A DNA stretch of 21,887 bases from CAYHWE01 sp964360445 (GCA_964360445.1 CAYHWE010000015.1:1-21887); one strand, 5' to 3'. Numbered from the stretch's first letter, positions 6,765-13,887 are shown. Numbers and translations: made by a program. The notes: generated from the letters alone by a model not told the origin.

Positions 6765-6792
6765 GTTCTTTGAAAATTTAACATATAAGACT
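6765..6792 (+). promoter_or_regulatory. boxA-like motif plus ATATAAGACT upstream of trpE
   Basis: TTCTTTGAAAATTTAACA is followed by ATATAAGACT. Both parts recur, in the same order, at 9256-9287 upstream of an unrelated gene. Confidence 0.4.
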
Positions 6793-6833
6793 CGGACATC
6801 GAGGAAGTTAAACCTAAAAAAGGAGAAAAGATA

Positions 6834-8315
6834 ATGATGAAATTTGAAGATTTCAAGAGGCTGATTGATGAGACCAGGGCGGCCGGCAAGAAGGTGATAG
6901 CGGTATCAAAAACTTTGCTTGCAGACCATACTACTCCGTTGATGGCCTATAAGGCGTTAGGCGGTAATGGCGTCCCCTCTGCGTTGCTTGAAAGCGTGAG
7001 GCAAGGAAAGGATGTCGGACGTTTTTCCGTCGTGGCGGCCAGGCCGTTTCTAAGGTTTTCTGTCTACGGGGACTATTCTTTGGAAGAGAAATTATCGCAC
7101 GGAGATAAAGTGAAAACCAATAAGCCGCTGGAGCATCTGGCTGACCTGTTGGCTTGCTATACGCCGTTAAAAAAAGATATTTATTTTAACGGAGGGGCCG
7201 TGGGTTATATGGGATATGAATCAGTGAGACTCGTAGAAACAACTGTCCCGCGCAATGGCAACGACGATCTTAGCTGCCCCGACATACTGTTTTATTTTTT
7301 CCGCCAGCTCGTGATTTTTGACCACGCTTTCCAGAAGCTTCATCTGGTAATCAACGAGATTGTAGATGAAGATACGGAGAGCATGTATAAAAAAGTTTCT
7401 TGCAGGCTGGATGGATTGGAAAAAGCAATAACCAGAAGAAGGGTCAGATACAAGGCGATACGGCCGGCCATCGATAATGATCCCATAAATTCGAATATGG
7501 CAAAAGAAGTATTTATGGGCATAGTCAGGGAGGCTAAAAAATACATAGAGAAAGGAGATGTTTTCCAGGTCGTGCTTTCCCAGAGATTCCAACGTTCTTT
7601 TCCGGCCGGATTAAGCCTTGATTTTTACAGGCTGCTTCGCCATATCAATCCTTCGCCGTATTTATTCCATATAAATTTCGGCAACGGATTCAAGATGGCA
7701 GGCGCTTCGCCGGAGGTGATGATTGAAATCAAAGATGAAAAAATCCATATACGCCCGATTGCCGGAACTCGTAAAAGAGGGAAGACGGCTGAAGAGGATG
7801 GGGCGATGGCGGAAGATCTGCGCAATGATCCGAAGGAGATCGCTGAGCATAAGATGCTCGTTGATCTGGCGCGCAATGACGCTGGCCGCTATTCAGAGTT
7901 CGGGAGTATAACGATCCCTGAAATAATGAAAGTGGAAAATTACAGCCACGTCATGCATATGGTCACAAGTGTTTATGGCAGGCTTAGAAAGGAATTTTCT
8001 TCCCTGGAAGCGTGCTTGGGTTGTCTCCCCGCCGGAACTTTATCCGGATCCCCGAAAATAAAAGCGATGGAAATAATCGCCAGGCTCGAGCCTTCAATAA
8101 GAGGACCTTACGGGGGAGCGGTAGGGATTTTTACGGATCGTGAAATAGATACTGCGATACCGATAAGGTTTGCTCTGATGAAAGATGGCCAGATTTATTG
8201 GCAAACCGGGGCAGGTATTGTTTATGACTCTGACCCGGAAAAGGAGTATGAAGAAACTCTGACCAAGGCAAAAGCGATACAAAACACTTTGCAGGCTTTA
8301 ACGAAAGGGGGTTGA
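6834..8315 (+). CDS. trpE: Anthranilate synthase component I
   Basis: 493 residues. AAAAAGGAGAAAAGATA precedes two consecutive ATGs, and either 6834 or 6837 may be used. The enzyme converts chorismate plus ammonia (delivered by TrpG) to anthranilate, the first step of Trp synthesis. The N-terminal domain carries LLES (51-54), the segment associated with Trp feedback binding. The chorismate-binding domain (~220-490) has GDVFQVVLSQRF, IRPIAGTRKRG (306-316), VDLARND (343-349), PAGTLSGSPKIKAME (399-413) and GPYGGAVG (424-431). This length and the LLES segment separate it from PabB and isochorismate synthases. The T-box upstream independently supports a Trp role. It is one base from trpG, which indicates coupled translation. 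Confidence 0.95.
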   Translation: MMKFEDFKRLIDETRAAGKKVIAVSKTLLADHTTPLMAYKALGGNGVPSALLESVRQGKDVGRFSVVAARPFLRFSVYGDYSLEEKLSHGDKVKTNKPLEHLADLLACYTPLKKDIYFNGGAVGYMGYESVRLVETTVPRNGNDDLSCPDILFYFFRQLVIFDHAFQKLHLVINEIVDEDTESMYKKVSCRLDGLEKAITRRRVRYKAIRPAIDNDPINSNMAKEVFMGIVREAKKYIEKGDVFQVVLSQRFQRSFPAGLSLDFYRLLRHINPSPYLFHINFGNGFKMAGASPEVMIEIKDEKIHIRPIAGTRKRGKTAEEDGAMAEDLRNDPKEIAEHKMLVDLARNDAGRYSEFGSITIPEIMKVENYSHVMHMVTSVYGRLRKEFSSLEACLGCLPAGTLSGSPKIKAMEIIARLEPSIRGPYGGAVGIFTDREIDTAIPIRFALMKDGQIYWQTGAGIVYDSDPEKEYEETLTKAKAIQNTLQALTKGG

Positions 8316-8316
8316 A

Positions 8317-8892
8317 ATGAAAAGAAAGATCCTGATTGTTGACCACTTTGATTCTTTCACTTACAACTTGCAGCAATATGTCGGAGAGTTGGAGTCGGAT
8401 GTCGTGGTCGCGCGGACAAATGTTCCGTTTGCGGAGCTCAAAATGGTCTGCCCGACGCATCTCATACTCTCTCCGGGGCCGGGTCATCCCGGAGAGGTGG
8501 AATGCTTCAGTCGGGCAATCGAGTTTTGGGAATCTAAAATCCCAATCCTCGGAGTCTGTCTCGGACATCAGGCGTTAGCCTTGGCTGTCGGAGCGAAAAT
8601 AGAGCGCAATCATCTCATAATGCACGGTAAAGAATCGTTCGCGCATCACAACGGACAAGGAATTTTTAAAGGCTTAAAAAATCCTCTCACCGTGATGCGT
8701 TATCATTCGCTTGTTGCCAACAAAGAGAGCTGCGAAAAAAAAGGTCTTGAGGTAACCGCATGGACGGATGAAGGAGAGATAATGGGCATCCGTTACAGAA
8801 AAAACCCTCTCGTTAACGGCATTCAATTCCATCCCGAGTCTTTATTTACAGAGGAGGGGAAAAGACTCCTTATGAATTTTTTGGAGTTTTAA
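8317..8892 (+). CDS. trpG: Anthranilate synthase component II, glutamine amidotransferase
   Basis: 191 residues, a single class I glutamine amidotransferase domain supplying ammonia from glutamine to TrpE. VDHFDSFTYNL (8-18) and SPGPGHP are family signatures. The catalytic triad is visible as C81 in GVCLGHQ, with H172 and E174 in FHPES. MHGKES (102-107) is the usual MHGK segment. ATG 8317 follows the trpE stop by one base and takes its ribosome-binding site (AAAGGGGG) from the end of trpE. No TrpD phosphoribosyltransferase domain is fused. PabA is the alternative name for the same fold, but pairing with a TrpE favours TrpG. A terminator follows directly, so no further trp genes are in this unit. 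Confidence 0.94.
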   Translation: MKRKILIVDHFDSFTYNLQQYVGELESDVVVARTNVPFAELKMVCPTHLILSPGPGHPGEVECFSRAIEFWESKIPILGVCLGHQALALAVGAKIERNHLIMHGKESFAHHNGQGIFKGLKNPLTVMRYHSLVANKESCEKKGLEVTAWTDEGEIMGIRYRKNPLVNGIQFHPESLFTEEGKRLLMNFLEF

Positions 8893-8898
8893 AGAATA

Positions 8899-8928
8899 AA
8901 GCGCGGAATTGCAATTTCCGCGCTTTTT
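8899..8928 (+). terminator. Intrinsic terminator of trpEG
   Basis: AAGCGCGGAA and TTCCGCGCTT pair around a short AT-rich loop, ending in a TTTTT run. Confidence 0.9.
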
Positions 8929-8992
8929 CATATTAAAAGAGTATAAAATAATGATAATTTAGCTGATATTAGGTAAAATATTGTAAAAATCC

Positions 8993-9021
8993 TTGACGTA
9001 TTCACGATTTTGTGCTATGAT
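8993..9021 (+). promoter_or_regulatory. Strong promoter of the membrane-protein pair
   Basis: TTGACG (8993-8998), 17 bases, TATGAT (9016-9021). The start would be near 9028, leaving a leader of ~340 bases. Confidence 0.7.
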
Positions 9022-9027
9022 TATATG

Positions 9028-9367
9028 TTATCCTTTATTATGCCCGGACAGTGTCTGGGGCATGATTTCTAGCAAATGCTAGGAATGGGATGACAGCGAA
9101 AAACGACCTTTGGTCTTTTCACTTTTGGGCGGATAATCGCCTCCTTATTCAAGGGGGTAGGAGGATTAAAATATATGTCACTCCATGCAAAAGAAATGCC
9201 GCTCAAAGGCGAAAAGGCCAAAGTCCTCCGTTACTAATTCGCCGGTTGGCGAAAAGAACCTTGAAAATTAAATATCAATATAAGACTAAGGTGTAAATAA
9301 AAATAGGTGGTTTGTAAAACACCAATAAACTTTAAACTTGCCTCTTTATAGAGGATCGGAGGGCATC
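9028..9367 (+). ncRNA. Long structured 5' leader of unknown class
   Basis: No long gene fits between the promoter and ATG 9368. Visible structures: a hairpin in ATGCCC..GGGCAT (about 9040-9063), CTAGCA-AA-TGCTAG (about 9069-9082), GACC-TTT-GGTC, GGCG/CGCC (9128-9141), CCTCCT/AGGAGG (9140-9145 with 9159-9164), TTCGCC-GGTT-GGCGAA (9238-9253), and CCTC/GAGG just before the ribosome-binding site. It encloses a 20-codon ORF and ends with a boxA-like motif plus ATATAAGACT (9256-9287). It does not carry the signatures of tmRNA, RNase P RNA, SRP RNA or the common riboswitches I can recall. A cis-regulatory leader is the simplest reading; an independent small RNA is possible. Confidence 0.45.
9175..9237 (+). 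CDS. Putative 20-residue leader peptide
   Basis: AGGAGG (9159-9164) lies ten bases before ATG 9175. The ORF reads MSLHAKEMPLKGEKAKVLRY and stops at TAA 9235-9237, right before the hairpin at 9238-9253. Its ribosome-binding site can pair with CCTCCT just upstream or with TCCTCC inside the ORF, so initiation could be gated by RNA folding. The peptide is basic and not enriched for any single amino acid, so classical attenuation is not evident. A fortuitous ORF cannot be excluded. Confidence 0.35.
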   Translation: MSLHAKEMPLKGEKAKVLRY

Positions 9368-10408
9368 ATGCCAAAAGGAAATCAGTCAGCTCAGGGTTCG
9401 TCTTCACAGTCTCAGTCTCAAGGTCAGGGCGGCAGAGGTAATAAGCCGTTCCGTCCGAGGGTTGAAAAAACGGAGTTTTCGCTCCGTTATGAAAAAGCGG
9501 TTCAGGCAAGCGGTGAGCTTGAAATAAAGGTTGAGGGAAGAGTTTTTAAAAGAGAAGTAGGGAGCGATATAAGAAAAGCTGTTCCTGGCGTTAAGGTTTA
9601 TGTCAATAAGGACTTTGGCGGAAGCGTTGAAGTGTCCGCCGATTCTAACGGCAACTTTTCACACGTTCGCCGTGAACCGACGAGCGCCGCGGGAAGTACA
9701 ATCATTCTCCGTTTTTCTTTAGGAGGAGTTGATTCGGAAGAGGGGGTGCTCAATATTGAATTCCCTCCTCAGCCAAAAGCGCCTGCTCCCCCGACACAGA
9801 ATATCTGCGCTAATCAGGCGCAGGGATTTGCTAGGGTATGGCAAGCATTGTGCGATTTGACGCCGGATCATGCCGGAACAAGACGGATAGTGGAATGGAT
9901 GGTAGTCGGGCTTGCGGTTATCGTCGGCACGGCCGCCATTTCCATGGTTTGCGGTTATTCGGTAGTGCTGACATGGCAGTACTGGATAGGGTTGGCGGCC
10001 ATAGGCGGTCTGTTTACCATCATGTGGTTGAGAAAGAAGACCTCCATGAATGGTCCGTATCTTGCTTTAAAGATAGCGGCCGTAGTCATGATTGTCTCGC
10101 TTTTGATTCTTGCTGTCTGGCCGAAAGCCAATATCAAGAATGCCGCCTTTTCCGTTAAGTATCCCGAGTATCGCAAGTATGATAGAGGGGAATATAGTCT
10201 CGGGCTTGCGGAGGGTAGGATGAGCGGATGGATACTGCCGGATGGAGCAAGTTCTTATGATATCAAATCGGCAGATAATCAGTTTATGCTCATAACTACC
10301 GAAGGCGCTAAAATCCCTTCTTGGGATAAGGCGAACTGGCCGAAAAACAGTCCGTTCCAGATTTACGCGATAACGGATCAACAGATTTTAACCTTAATCC
10401 TGAAGTAG
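9368..10408 (+). CDS. Membrane protein: Ser/Gln-rich N terminus, Ig/CarboxypepD-reg-like domain, three TM helices, C-terminal module
   Basis: 346 residues from ATG 9368, which has CGGAGGG four to five bases upstream; the earlier in-frame TTG 9338 has no such support. Residues 1-25 are low-complexity Ser/Gln/Gly. Residues ~33-135 look like a beta-sandwich regulatory-type domain (GELEIKVEGRVF, PGVKVYVN, VEVSADSNGNFSHVRR). A Pro-rich linker follows. Three hydrophobic helices span ~175-255 (VVGLAVIVGTAAISMV, YWIGLAAIGGLFTIMW, LALKIAAVVMIVSLLILAVW). The last ~60 residues resemble the C terminus of the next gene's product. I know no named family for the whole. Ten bases separate it from the next gene, so the two are co-transcribed and may act together at the membrane. 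Confidence 0.7.
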   Translation: MPKGNQSAQGSSSQSQSQGQGGRGNKPFRPRVEKTEFSLRYEKAVQASGELEIKVEGRVFKREVGSDIRKAVPGVKVYVNKDFGGSVEVSADSNGNFSHVRREPTSAAGSTIILRFSLGGVDSEEGVLNIEFPPQPKAPAPPTQNICANQAQGFARVWQALCDLTPDHAGTRRIVEWMVVGLAVIVGTAAISMVCGYSVVLTWQYWIGLAAIGGLFTIMWLRKKTSMNGPYLALKIAAVVMIVSLLILAVWPKANIKNAAFSVKYPEYRKYDRGEYSLGLAEGRMSGWILPDGASSYDIKSADNQFMLITTEGAKIPSWDKANWPKNSPFQIYAITDQQILTLILK

Positions 10409-10418
10409 GAGGAGAGAC

Positions 10419-11426
10419 ATGAAGAAGTTTATCGTTTTCATAATCGCGGTGGCGGCATTTTTCGCCGCAACCGCTTCGGCCACAGAAAAGAAATGCTCCG
10501 TGAAAGACGCGGAGAGCTACTGGAAGTTCAATATGCCGGCAGAGGCGTTTGAGTGCGTTAACAAGCTCATCGCTGAAAAGCCGGATAACGCGTATCTCCA
10601 CTTTCTCAAAGGCAAGTATTGCCTGGAGAAAGAGAATGTGGAGTGCGCGAAGGAACGCTTCAGCGCCGTCCCCGTAAGAGCGAAGTATGGCGATGAGATC
10701 GCCGAGCTCTACAGGGCAAGAGGCTATGCCGAAGTATTCTCAAGGGATGCCAAGCAGGCCGAAACAGAATACAGGGAGGCGATATCGTATAGGCCGGAGC
10801 TTTCCAGCCCTATTGCCGAGTCACTTTTCCAGCTCGGCAAGAAAACGGGCAGGGATGATATATTCTTTCTTGCTGCCAGGATCAACCCCTCGCTTCAGTC
10901 AGACATCGCTAAGCATTACGACTCACTGAGCCGTAATGCTAAAACACATGAAGGGATGGTGGACAACCTCGGAAGAGCCGCAGATTTTGATCCGAAATTC
11001 AAAGGCGAATTCCACGAGCAGAAGAACCAGCTCGGCCGTTTCCATCTTGACGAAGCGAAGAAATGGGCTCGCCTGGTCGGCAAGGAAGATGTTGCCAATG
11101 AGCACAAGCTCCTTGCCAGGAAATACCTCGGGGATGCGGCAGTGGAGACGGAGTTGCCGGAGGTAGTAATTCTTAAGCCTCGCGCCGAATCCTACGTTTT
11201 CAAGCTGAAAAAGGGAGAACAGACTGAGTCATGGTTGTGGGGAGAACAGGGGGTTAGAACACATATGGTGTTCTATTCCGACAACCACAAGTATGAAGTT
11301 ATCCTTCAGAATGGCTCTTTAATTAAAATATGGGCAAAAGAACATTTGCCCAAAGAGGATAACGAACGTTTTAAGATAAGAGCTATTGATGATACCTTTA
11401 TAGCAATTGATGTGAGCTTGAAGTAA
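10419..11426 (+). CDS. Exported TPR-like protein with the same C-terminal module as its neighbour
   Basis: 335 residues; AGGAGGAG precedes ATG 10419. MKKFIVFIIAVAAFFAATASA is a typical signal peptide, with likely cleavage after ASA (residue 21). Residues ~25-215 are helical repeats of the tetratricopeptide kind: AEAFECVNKLIAEKPDNAYLH with FLKGKYCLEKENVECAKERF, and AETEYREAISYRPELSSPIA. Residues ~250-335 form a beta-rich module ending in FKIRAIDDTFIAIDVSLK, which aligns with FQIYAITDQQILTLILK at the end of the upstream protein. An extracytoplasmic scaffold role is plausible; no catalytic motif is seen. The gene closes the operon before a strong terminator. Confidence 0.75.
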   Translation: MKKFIVFIIAVAAFFAATASATEKKCSVKDAESYWKFNMPAEAFECVNKLIAEKPDNAYLHFLKGKYCLEKENVECAKERFSAVPVRAKYGDEIAELYRARGYAEVFSRDAKQAETEYREAISYRPELSSPIAESLFQLGKKTGRDDIFFLAARINPSLQSDIAKHYDSLSRNAKTHEGMVDNLGRAADFDPKFKGEFHEQKNQLGRFHLDEAKKWARLVGKEDVANEHKLLARKYLGDAAVETELPEVVILKPRAESYVFKLKKGEQTESWLWGEQGVRTHMVFYSDNHKYEVILQNGSLIKIWAKEHLPKEDNERFKIRAIDDTFIAIDVSLK

Positions 11427-11441
11427 AGGGCAAACATCAAT

Positions 11442-11475
11442 AAGGGGAACGCCAAGCGTTCCCCTTATTTTATTT
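11442..11475 (+). terminator. Intrinsic terminator of the membrane-protein pair
   Basis: AAGGGGAACGC-CAA-GCGTTCCCCTT is a perfect 11-bp stem followed by ATTTTATTT. Confidence 0.92.
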
Positions 11476-11478
11476 GTT

Positions 11479-11487
11479 TGATATAAT
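11479..11487 (+). promoter_or_regulatory. Extended -10 promoter of the pilin gene
   Basis: TGA-TATAAT with TATAAT at 11482-11487. No good -35 is present at the normal distance, as expected for extended -10 promoters. Confidence 0.5.
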
Positions 11488-11520
11488 ATAAGTAAGTTAT
11501 TAATATTTATAAATCAATGT

Positions 11521-11961
11521 ATGAAGTATAAAAAATTTACAATATTGTTTTTTGTATTTTTTTCATTCTTAATGATTAATAATGCCGTGCTTGCATGCTC
11601 TTCGGATTCCGATTGTTCTAGTAATCAAACATGCAAAAGTGGAACGTGCACAACTGTATCTTCTGATACGACTAAGACTGGCGGCACTGTCACTCTCACT
11701 GACCCCCTTGGCATCGGAAATACCGCCTCCGGCCCTCAGCAGTTGATCGGTAAAATAATCAAAGGCGTTTTGGGGTTGGTCGGATCATTAGCTTTAGCCA
11801 TGTTCGTCTACGGCGGTTTTACCTGGATGCTGGCGGCGGGAAATCCGACTAATGTAGAGAAGGGAAAGCAAATCCTGATCTGGGCGACGATAGGCCTCAT
11901 AGTCATATTCTCGTCCTATGCTCTGGTGCAGTTTGTGTTTGTGGATGTTTTGGGGGTTTAG
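11521..11961 (+). CDS. VirB2/TrbC-like two-helix pilin with Cys-rich N-terminal segment
   Basis: 146 residues. The N terminus is a signal peptide (LFFVFFSFLMINNAVLA), followed by CSSDSDCSSNQTCKSGTC, a four-cysteine segment likely held by disulfides outside the cell. Two hydrophobic helices follow: GVLGLVGSLALAMFVYGGFTW, and ILIWATIGLIVIFSSYALVQF. AAGNPTNVEKGKQIL, the short loop between them, is characteristic of the small T4SS-pilin-like proteins frequent in Patescibacteria genomes. No T4SS genes adjoin it here, so its use in a pilus is unproven. No clear Shine-Dalgarno precedes ATG 11521; an ATG three bases earlier is out of frame and closes at once. The gene has its own promoter and terminator. 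Confidence 0.85.
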   Translation: MKYKKFTILFFVFFSFLMINNAVLACSSDSDCSSNQTCKSGTCTTVSSDTTKTGGTVTLTDPLGIGNTASGPQQLIGKIIKGVLGLVGSLALAMFVYGGFTWMLAAGNPTNVEKGKQILIWATIGLIVIFSSYALVQFVFVDVLGV

Positions 11962-11987
11962 GGGTTTGAAAAAAATATACTATCAAG

Positions 11988-12011
11988 CGGAGTCAAAAGG
12001 CTCCGTTTTTT
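11988..12011 (+). terminator. Intrinsic terminator of the pilin gene
   Basis: CGGAGTC-AAAA-GGCTCCG (7 bp, one G-T) followed by six T. Confidence 0.85.
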
Positions 12012-12012
12012 G

Positions 12013-12041
12013 TTGACTCGAGAACAATAAACTAATATAAT
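12013..12041 (+). promoter_or_regulatory. Promoter of the ASCH gene
   Basis: TTGACT (12013-12018), 17 bases, TATAAT (12036-12041). It begins two bases after the T-run of the preceding terminator. Confidence 0.78.
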
Positions 12042-12044
12042 GCT

Positions 12045-12077
12045 ATTAAATTATTATTAAATTATTATTAAATTGTT
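12045..12077 (+). repeat. Three tandem copies of an 11-base unit at the transcription start
   Basis: ATTAAATTATT occurs twice and ATTAAATTGTT once, end to end, finishing two bases before the ATG of the ASCH gene. It covers the predicted start site and whole leader. Confidence 0.85.
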
Positions 12078-12079
12078 AT

Positions 12080-12415
12080 ATGATACATCAAATGAAATTA
12101 GCTCAAGGGCCATTTGAAAAAATTGCAGCTGGCAAAAAAAATATAGAGTCCAGGCTTTATGACGAAAAACGCAAACAAATCAATGTGGGCGATTTTATCG
12201 AGTTTAGTCAGAATGAAGATTTGTCTAGAAAAGTTAAAATGAAAGTTAGGGGCTTATATTTGTATAAGACTTTTGATGAGTTGTTCAGTGATTTTGCTCC
12301 TGAGAATTTTGGTGGTGAGTCTAAGGAGGGATTGCTTCAGGAAATTCATCAATTTTATTCTCTGGATGATGAAAATAAATTCGGAGTTGTGGGAATACGC
12401 ATGGAAAAAGAATAA
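12080..12415 (+). CDS. Stand-alone ASCH (PUA-like) domain protein
   Basis: 111 residues, one ASCH domain. The signature is GPFEKIAAGKKNIESRLYDEKR followed by INVGDFIEF (residues ~10-44), with a closing strand FGVVGIRM. ASCH domains have a PUA-like fold and are thought to bind or process RNA; one bacterial member (YqfB) is reported to deacetylate N4-acetylcytidine. I do not see a conserved catalytic set that would let me claim that activity here. No Shine-Dalgarno precedes ATG 12080, and the leader is entirely the 11-base tandem repeat. It faces a GNAT-GNAT-ASCH fusion gene across a shared terminator, and the two ASCH domains are recognisably related. Confidence 0.85.
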   Translation: MIHQMKLAQGPFEKIAAGKKNIESRLYDEKRKQINVGDFIEFSQNEDLSRKVKMKVRGLYLYKTFDELFSDFAPENFGGESKEGLLQEIHQFYSLDDENKFGVVGIRMEKE

Positions 12416-12422
12416 AAGAAAC

Positions 12423-12456
12423 AGGCCTGGGACGCTTAACAGCTCCCAGGCCTTTT
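12423..12456. terminator. Bidirectional terminator between the two ASCH genes
   Basis: AGGCCTGGGA and TCCCAGGCCT pair perfectly (12423-12432 with 12444-12453). The plus side continues with TTTT. The minus-strand tail is only moderately T-rich. Confidence 0.82.
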
Positions 12457-12458
12457 GG

Positions 12459-13787
12459 TTAGTCTTTGAACTCGAATACAACTATCCCGAGTTTTTCTTT
12501 TGCGGGCGGATAGATCTCTTTCAACAAGGAAAGGACCTCGGAAGATGAGATAGATCCAGGAACAATGCGTTTATGGATTTCTTTATCCAGCATTGTCTGG
12601 AAGTCGGGATATTTACGGATTGCATGCACCCTGACATCGAAAGTTGATTGATGGGTTACTAGGCGGATATATTCGCCTGTTTGTATGCGATTTACGCTTT
12701 CATATCCGACTCGCACCTCAAGATCCTTTTTGCCTGAACAGATGAGATTGAAAAATCTCGGCTTAACCCTCAATGTCTTCATGGTGGTTTCCTTTTTGAT
12801 TTCAAGACTCCACTGCTGAGTGACGATTTCGGCTCGATAGGCTGATGGCATAGCGGCATCGAGTCTCCAGCCGAATCTTTGAAGTGAAACAACTTCACTT
12901 ACAGTCGGGTTGATGTGAATATACAGCTTGTGGCCGTGTGGCACGAGCTGATGGGGTATGTCAACAAGAAGAGCCTCAAATGCCGCCTGATTGGTGGCGA
13001 TAAGAGGCATTATCTTGATAGGACTGCCTTTTTTAGGCGTTGCTGCTGCAACACCTATCACATTCCCCTTTCTGTCGAGTGCTACGAAAATCATTTTGTA
13101 CTTTGAGTTTATATCAGCCGTGTGTCTGCGGTGATGCCCTTCAAATAAAGCTGTTATCCATTCGTCAGTTATTCCTTCGAATGAGAATGAGAGCTTGTCC
13201 CGAAGAAGTTTAGCGACTTGCTCTTTATGCTTCTCCTCAAACGGTAAGACAGAAACTTGGACAAGCTTTGAAGGGCCAGCTGAGTGACTCTTTAACGGTT
13301 TGTAGAACATAGCCTCAGTCACCCCGTTTTTATAATGGCTATCAGAGCTGCCCGCCTTTATGAAGCCTTTTCTTGAAAAAAACTGCATTGCCGATAAGTT
13401 TTTTTCAGCAACTGTGCAGTAAAGCTGTCTCGCATTTCTTTTCGAGGCATATTCTTCCGCATAAAAAAGCAAGCGGCTGCCCAACCCATGCTTACCCTGG
13501 AATTCAGGAATAATTATGAGCGGACTGATCTTGTAAGTTGATTGGCGTTTTCCAACTAGGTGAACCATGCCAGCGCGGATTCCGTTTATTTCAACAATGA
13601 ACATGCGCTGTTCGAATGAGAAAAAGCCGACACGGTCATGTCCTCCATCGATATGCGCTTTAAAAATCCTTTCCGCATGGGCCCTGTGATCACCGCCATA
13701 ATACGACTCAAGCGCATTATGCATAAGATCCGAAATCCAGTTGAAATCTTTGTTCTGCGCCTCGCGAATGGTAATCTTTTCCTTCAT
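12459..13787 (-). CDS. GNAT-GNAT-ASCH fusion protein
   Basis: 442 residues from ATG 13787-13785, chosen because GGAGGA lies five bases upstream; the frame continues 30 codons further without support. Residues ~5-165 are a GNAT acetyltransferase with the acetyl-CoA motif QGKHGLGSRLL and the following AMQFFSRKGF. Residues ~178-325 form a second, more diverged GNAT-like domain (EEKHKEQVAKLLRDKLSFSF, MIFVALDRKGNVIGVAAATP) without a clear acetyl-CoA loop. Residues 336-442 are an ASCH domain (SGKKDLEVRVGYES, TGEYIRLV). The combination suggests acetylation linked to RNA binding, an inference from domain content only. The ASCH part starts at a Met with AAGGA seven bases before it, so a separate short product is conceivable. 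Confidence 0.85.
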   Translation of the reverse strand: MKEKITIREAQNKDFNWISDLMHNALESYYGGDHRAHAERIFKAHIDGGHDRVGFFSFEQRMFIVEINGIRAGMVHLVGKRQSTYKISPLIIIPEFQGKHGLGSRLLFYAEEYASKRNARQLYCTVAEKNLSAMQFFSRKGFIKAGSSDSHYKNGVTEAMFYKPLKSHSAGPSKLVQVSVLPFEEKHKEQVAKLLRDKLSFSFEGITDEWITALFEGHHRRHTADINSKYKMIFVALDRKGNVIGVAAATPKKGSPIKIMPLIATNQAAFEALLVDIPHQLVPHGHKLYIHINPTVSEVVSLQRFGWRLDAAMPSAYRAEIVTQQWSLEIKKETTMKTLRVKPRFFNLICSGKKDLEVRVGYESVNRIQTGEYIRLVTHQSTFDVRVHAIRKYPDFQTMLDKEIHKRIVPGSISSSEVLSLLKEIYPPAKEKLGIVVFEFKD

Positions 13788-13801
13788 CTGCTTCCTCCGT
13801 T

Positions 13802-13834
13802 GAGTTACATGCTCTACAGAGCATTGCGTAACTC
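13802..13834 (-). promoter_or_regulatory. Leader hairpin next to the GNAT-ASCH ribosome-binding site
   Basis: GAGTTAC..GTAACTC and inner ATGCTC-TGTA-GAGCAT pair perfectly, with only GCA bulged. The stem ends four bases before GGAGGA, so it could affect initiation. There is no T-run, so it is not a terminator. Confidence 0.5.
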
Positions 13835-13852
13835 GTAAATTGTTAAAGATCC
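13835..13852 (-). promoter_or_regulatory. boxA-like motif in the GNAT-ASCH leader
   Basis: On the minus strand GGATCTTTAACAATTTAC closely matches the E. coli rrn boxA core (CTTTAACAATTTA). It lies between the promoter and the leader hairpin. Confidence 0.4.
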
Positions 13853-13887
13853 ATATGTCCTCGAGACCCATTCTCAAGGTTCAAAAA

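Noticed and set aside
9090..9296. A 68-codon plus-strand ORF in the 9028-9367 leader
   Set aside because: It has no ribosome-binding site and its composition is unlike a protein. The 20-codon ORF in another frame has a far better start.
9028..9367. Leader considered as tmRNA, RNase P RNA or SRP RNA
   Set aside because: It lacks the tRNA-like end and resume codon of tmRNA, the P4-region consensus of RNase P, and the conserved tetraloop helix of SRP RNA. It runs into a coding start.
12045..12077. Tandem repeat considered as a CRISPR fragment
   Set aside because: Units are 11 bases and contiguous without spacers.
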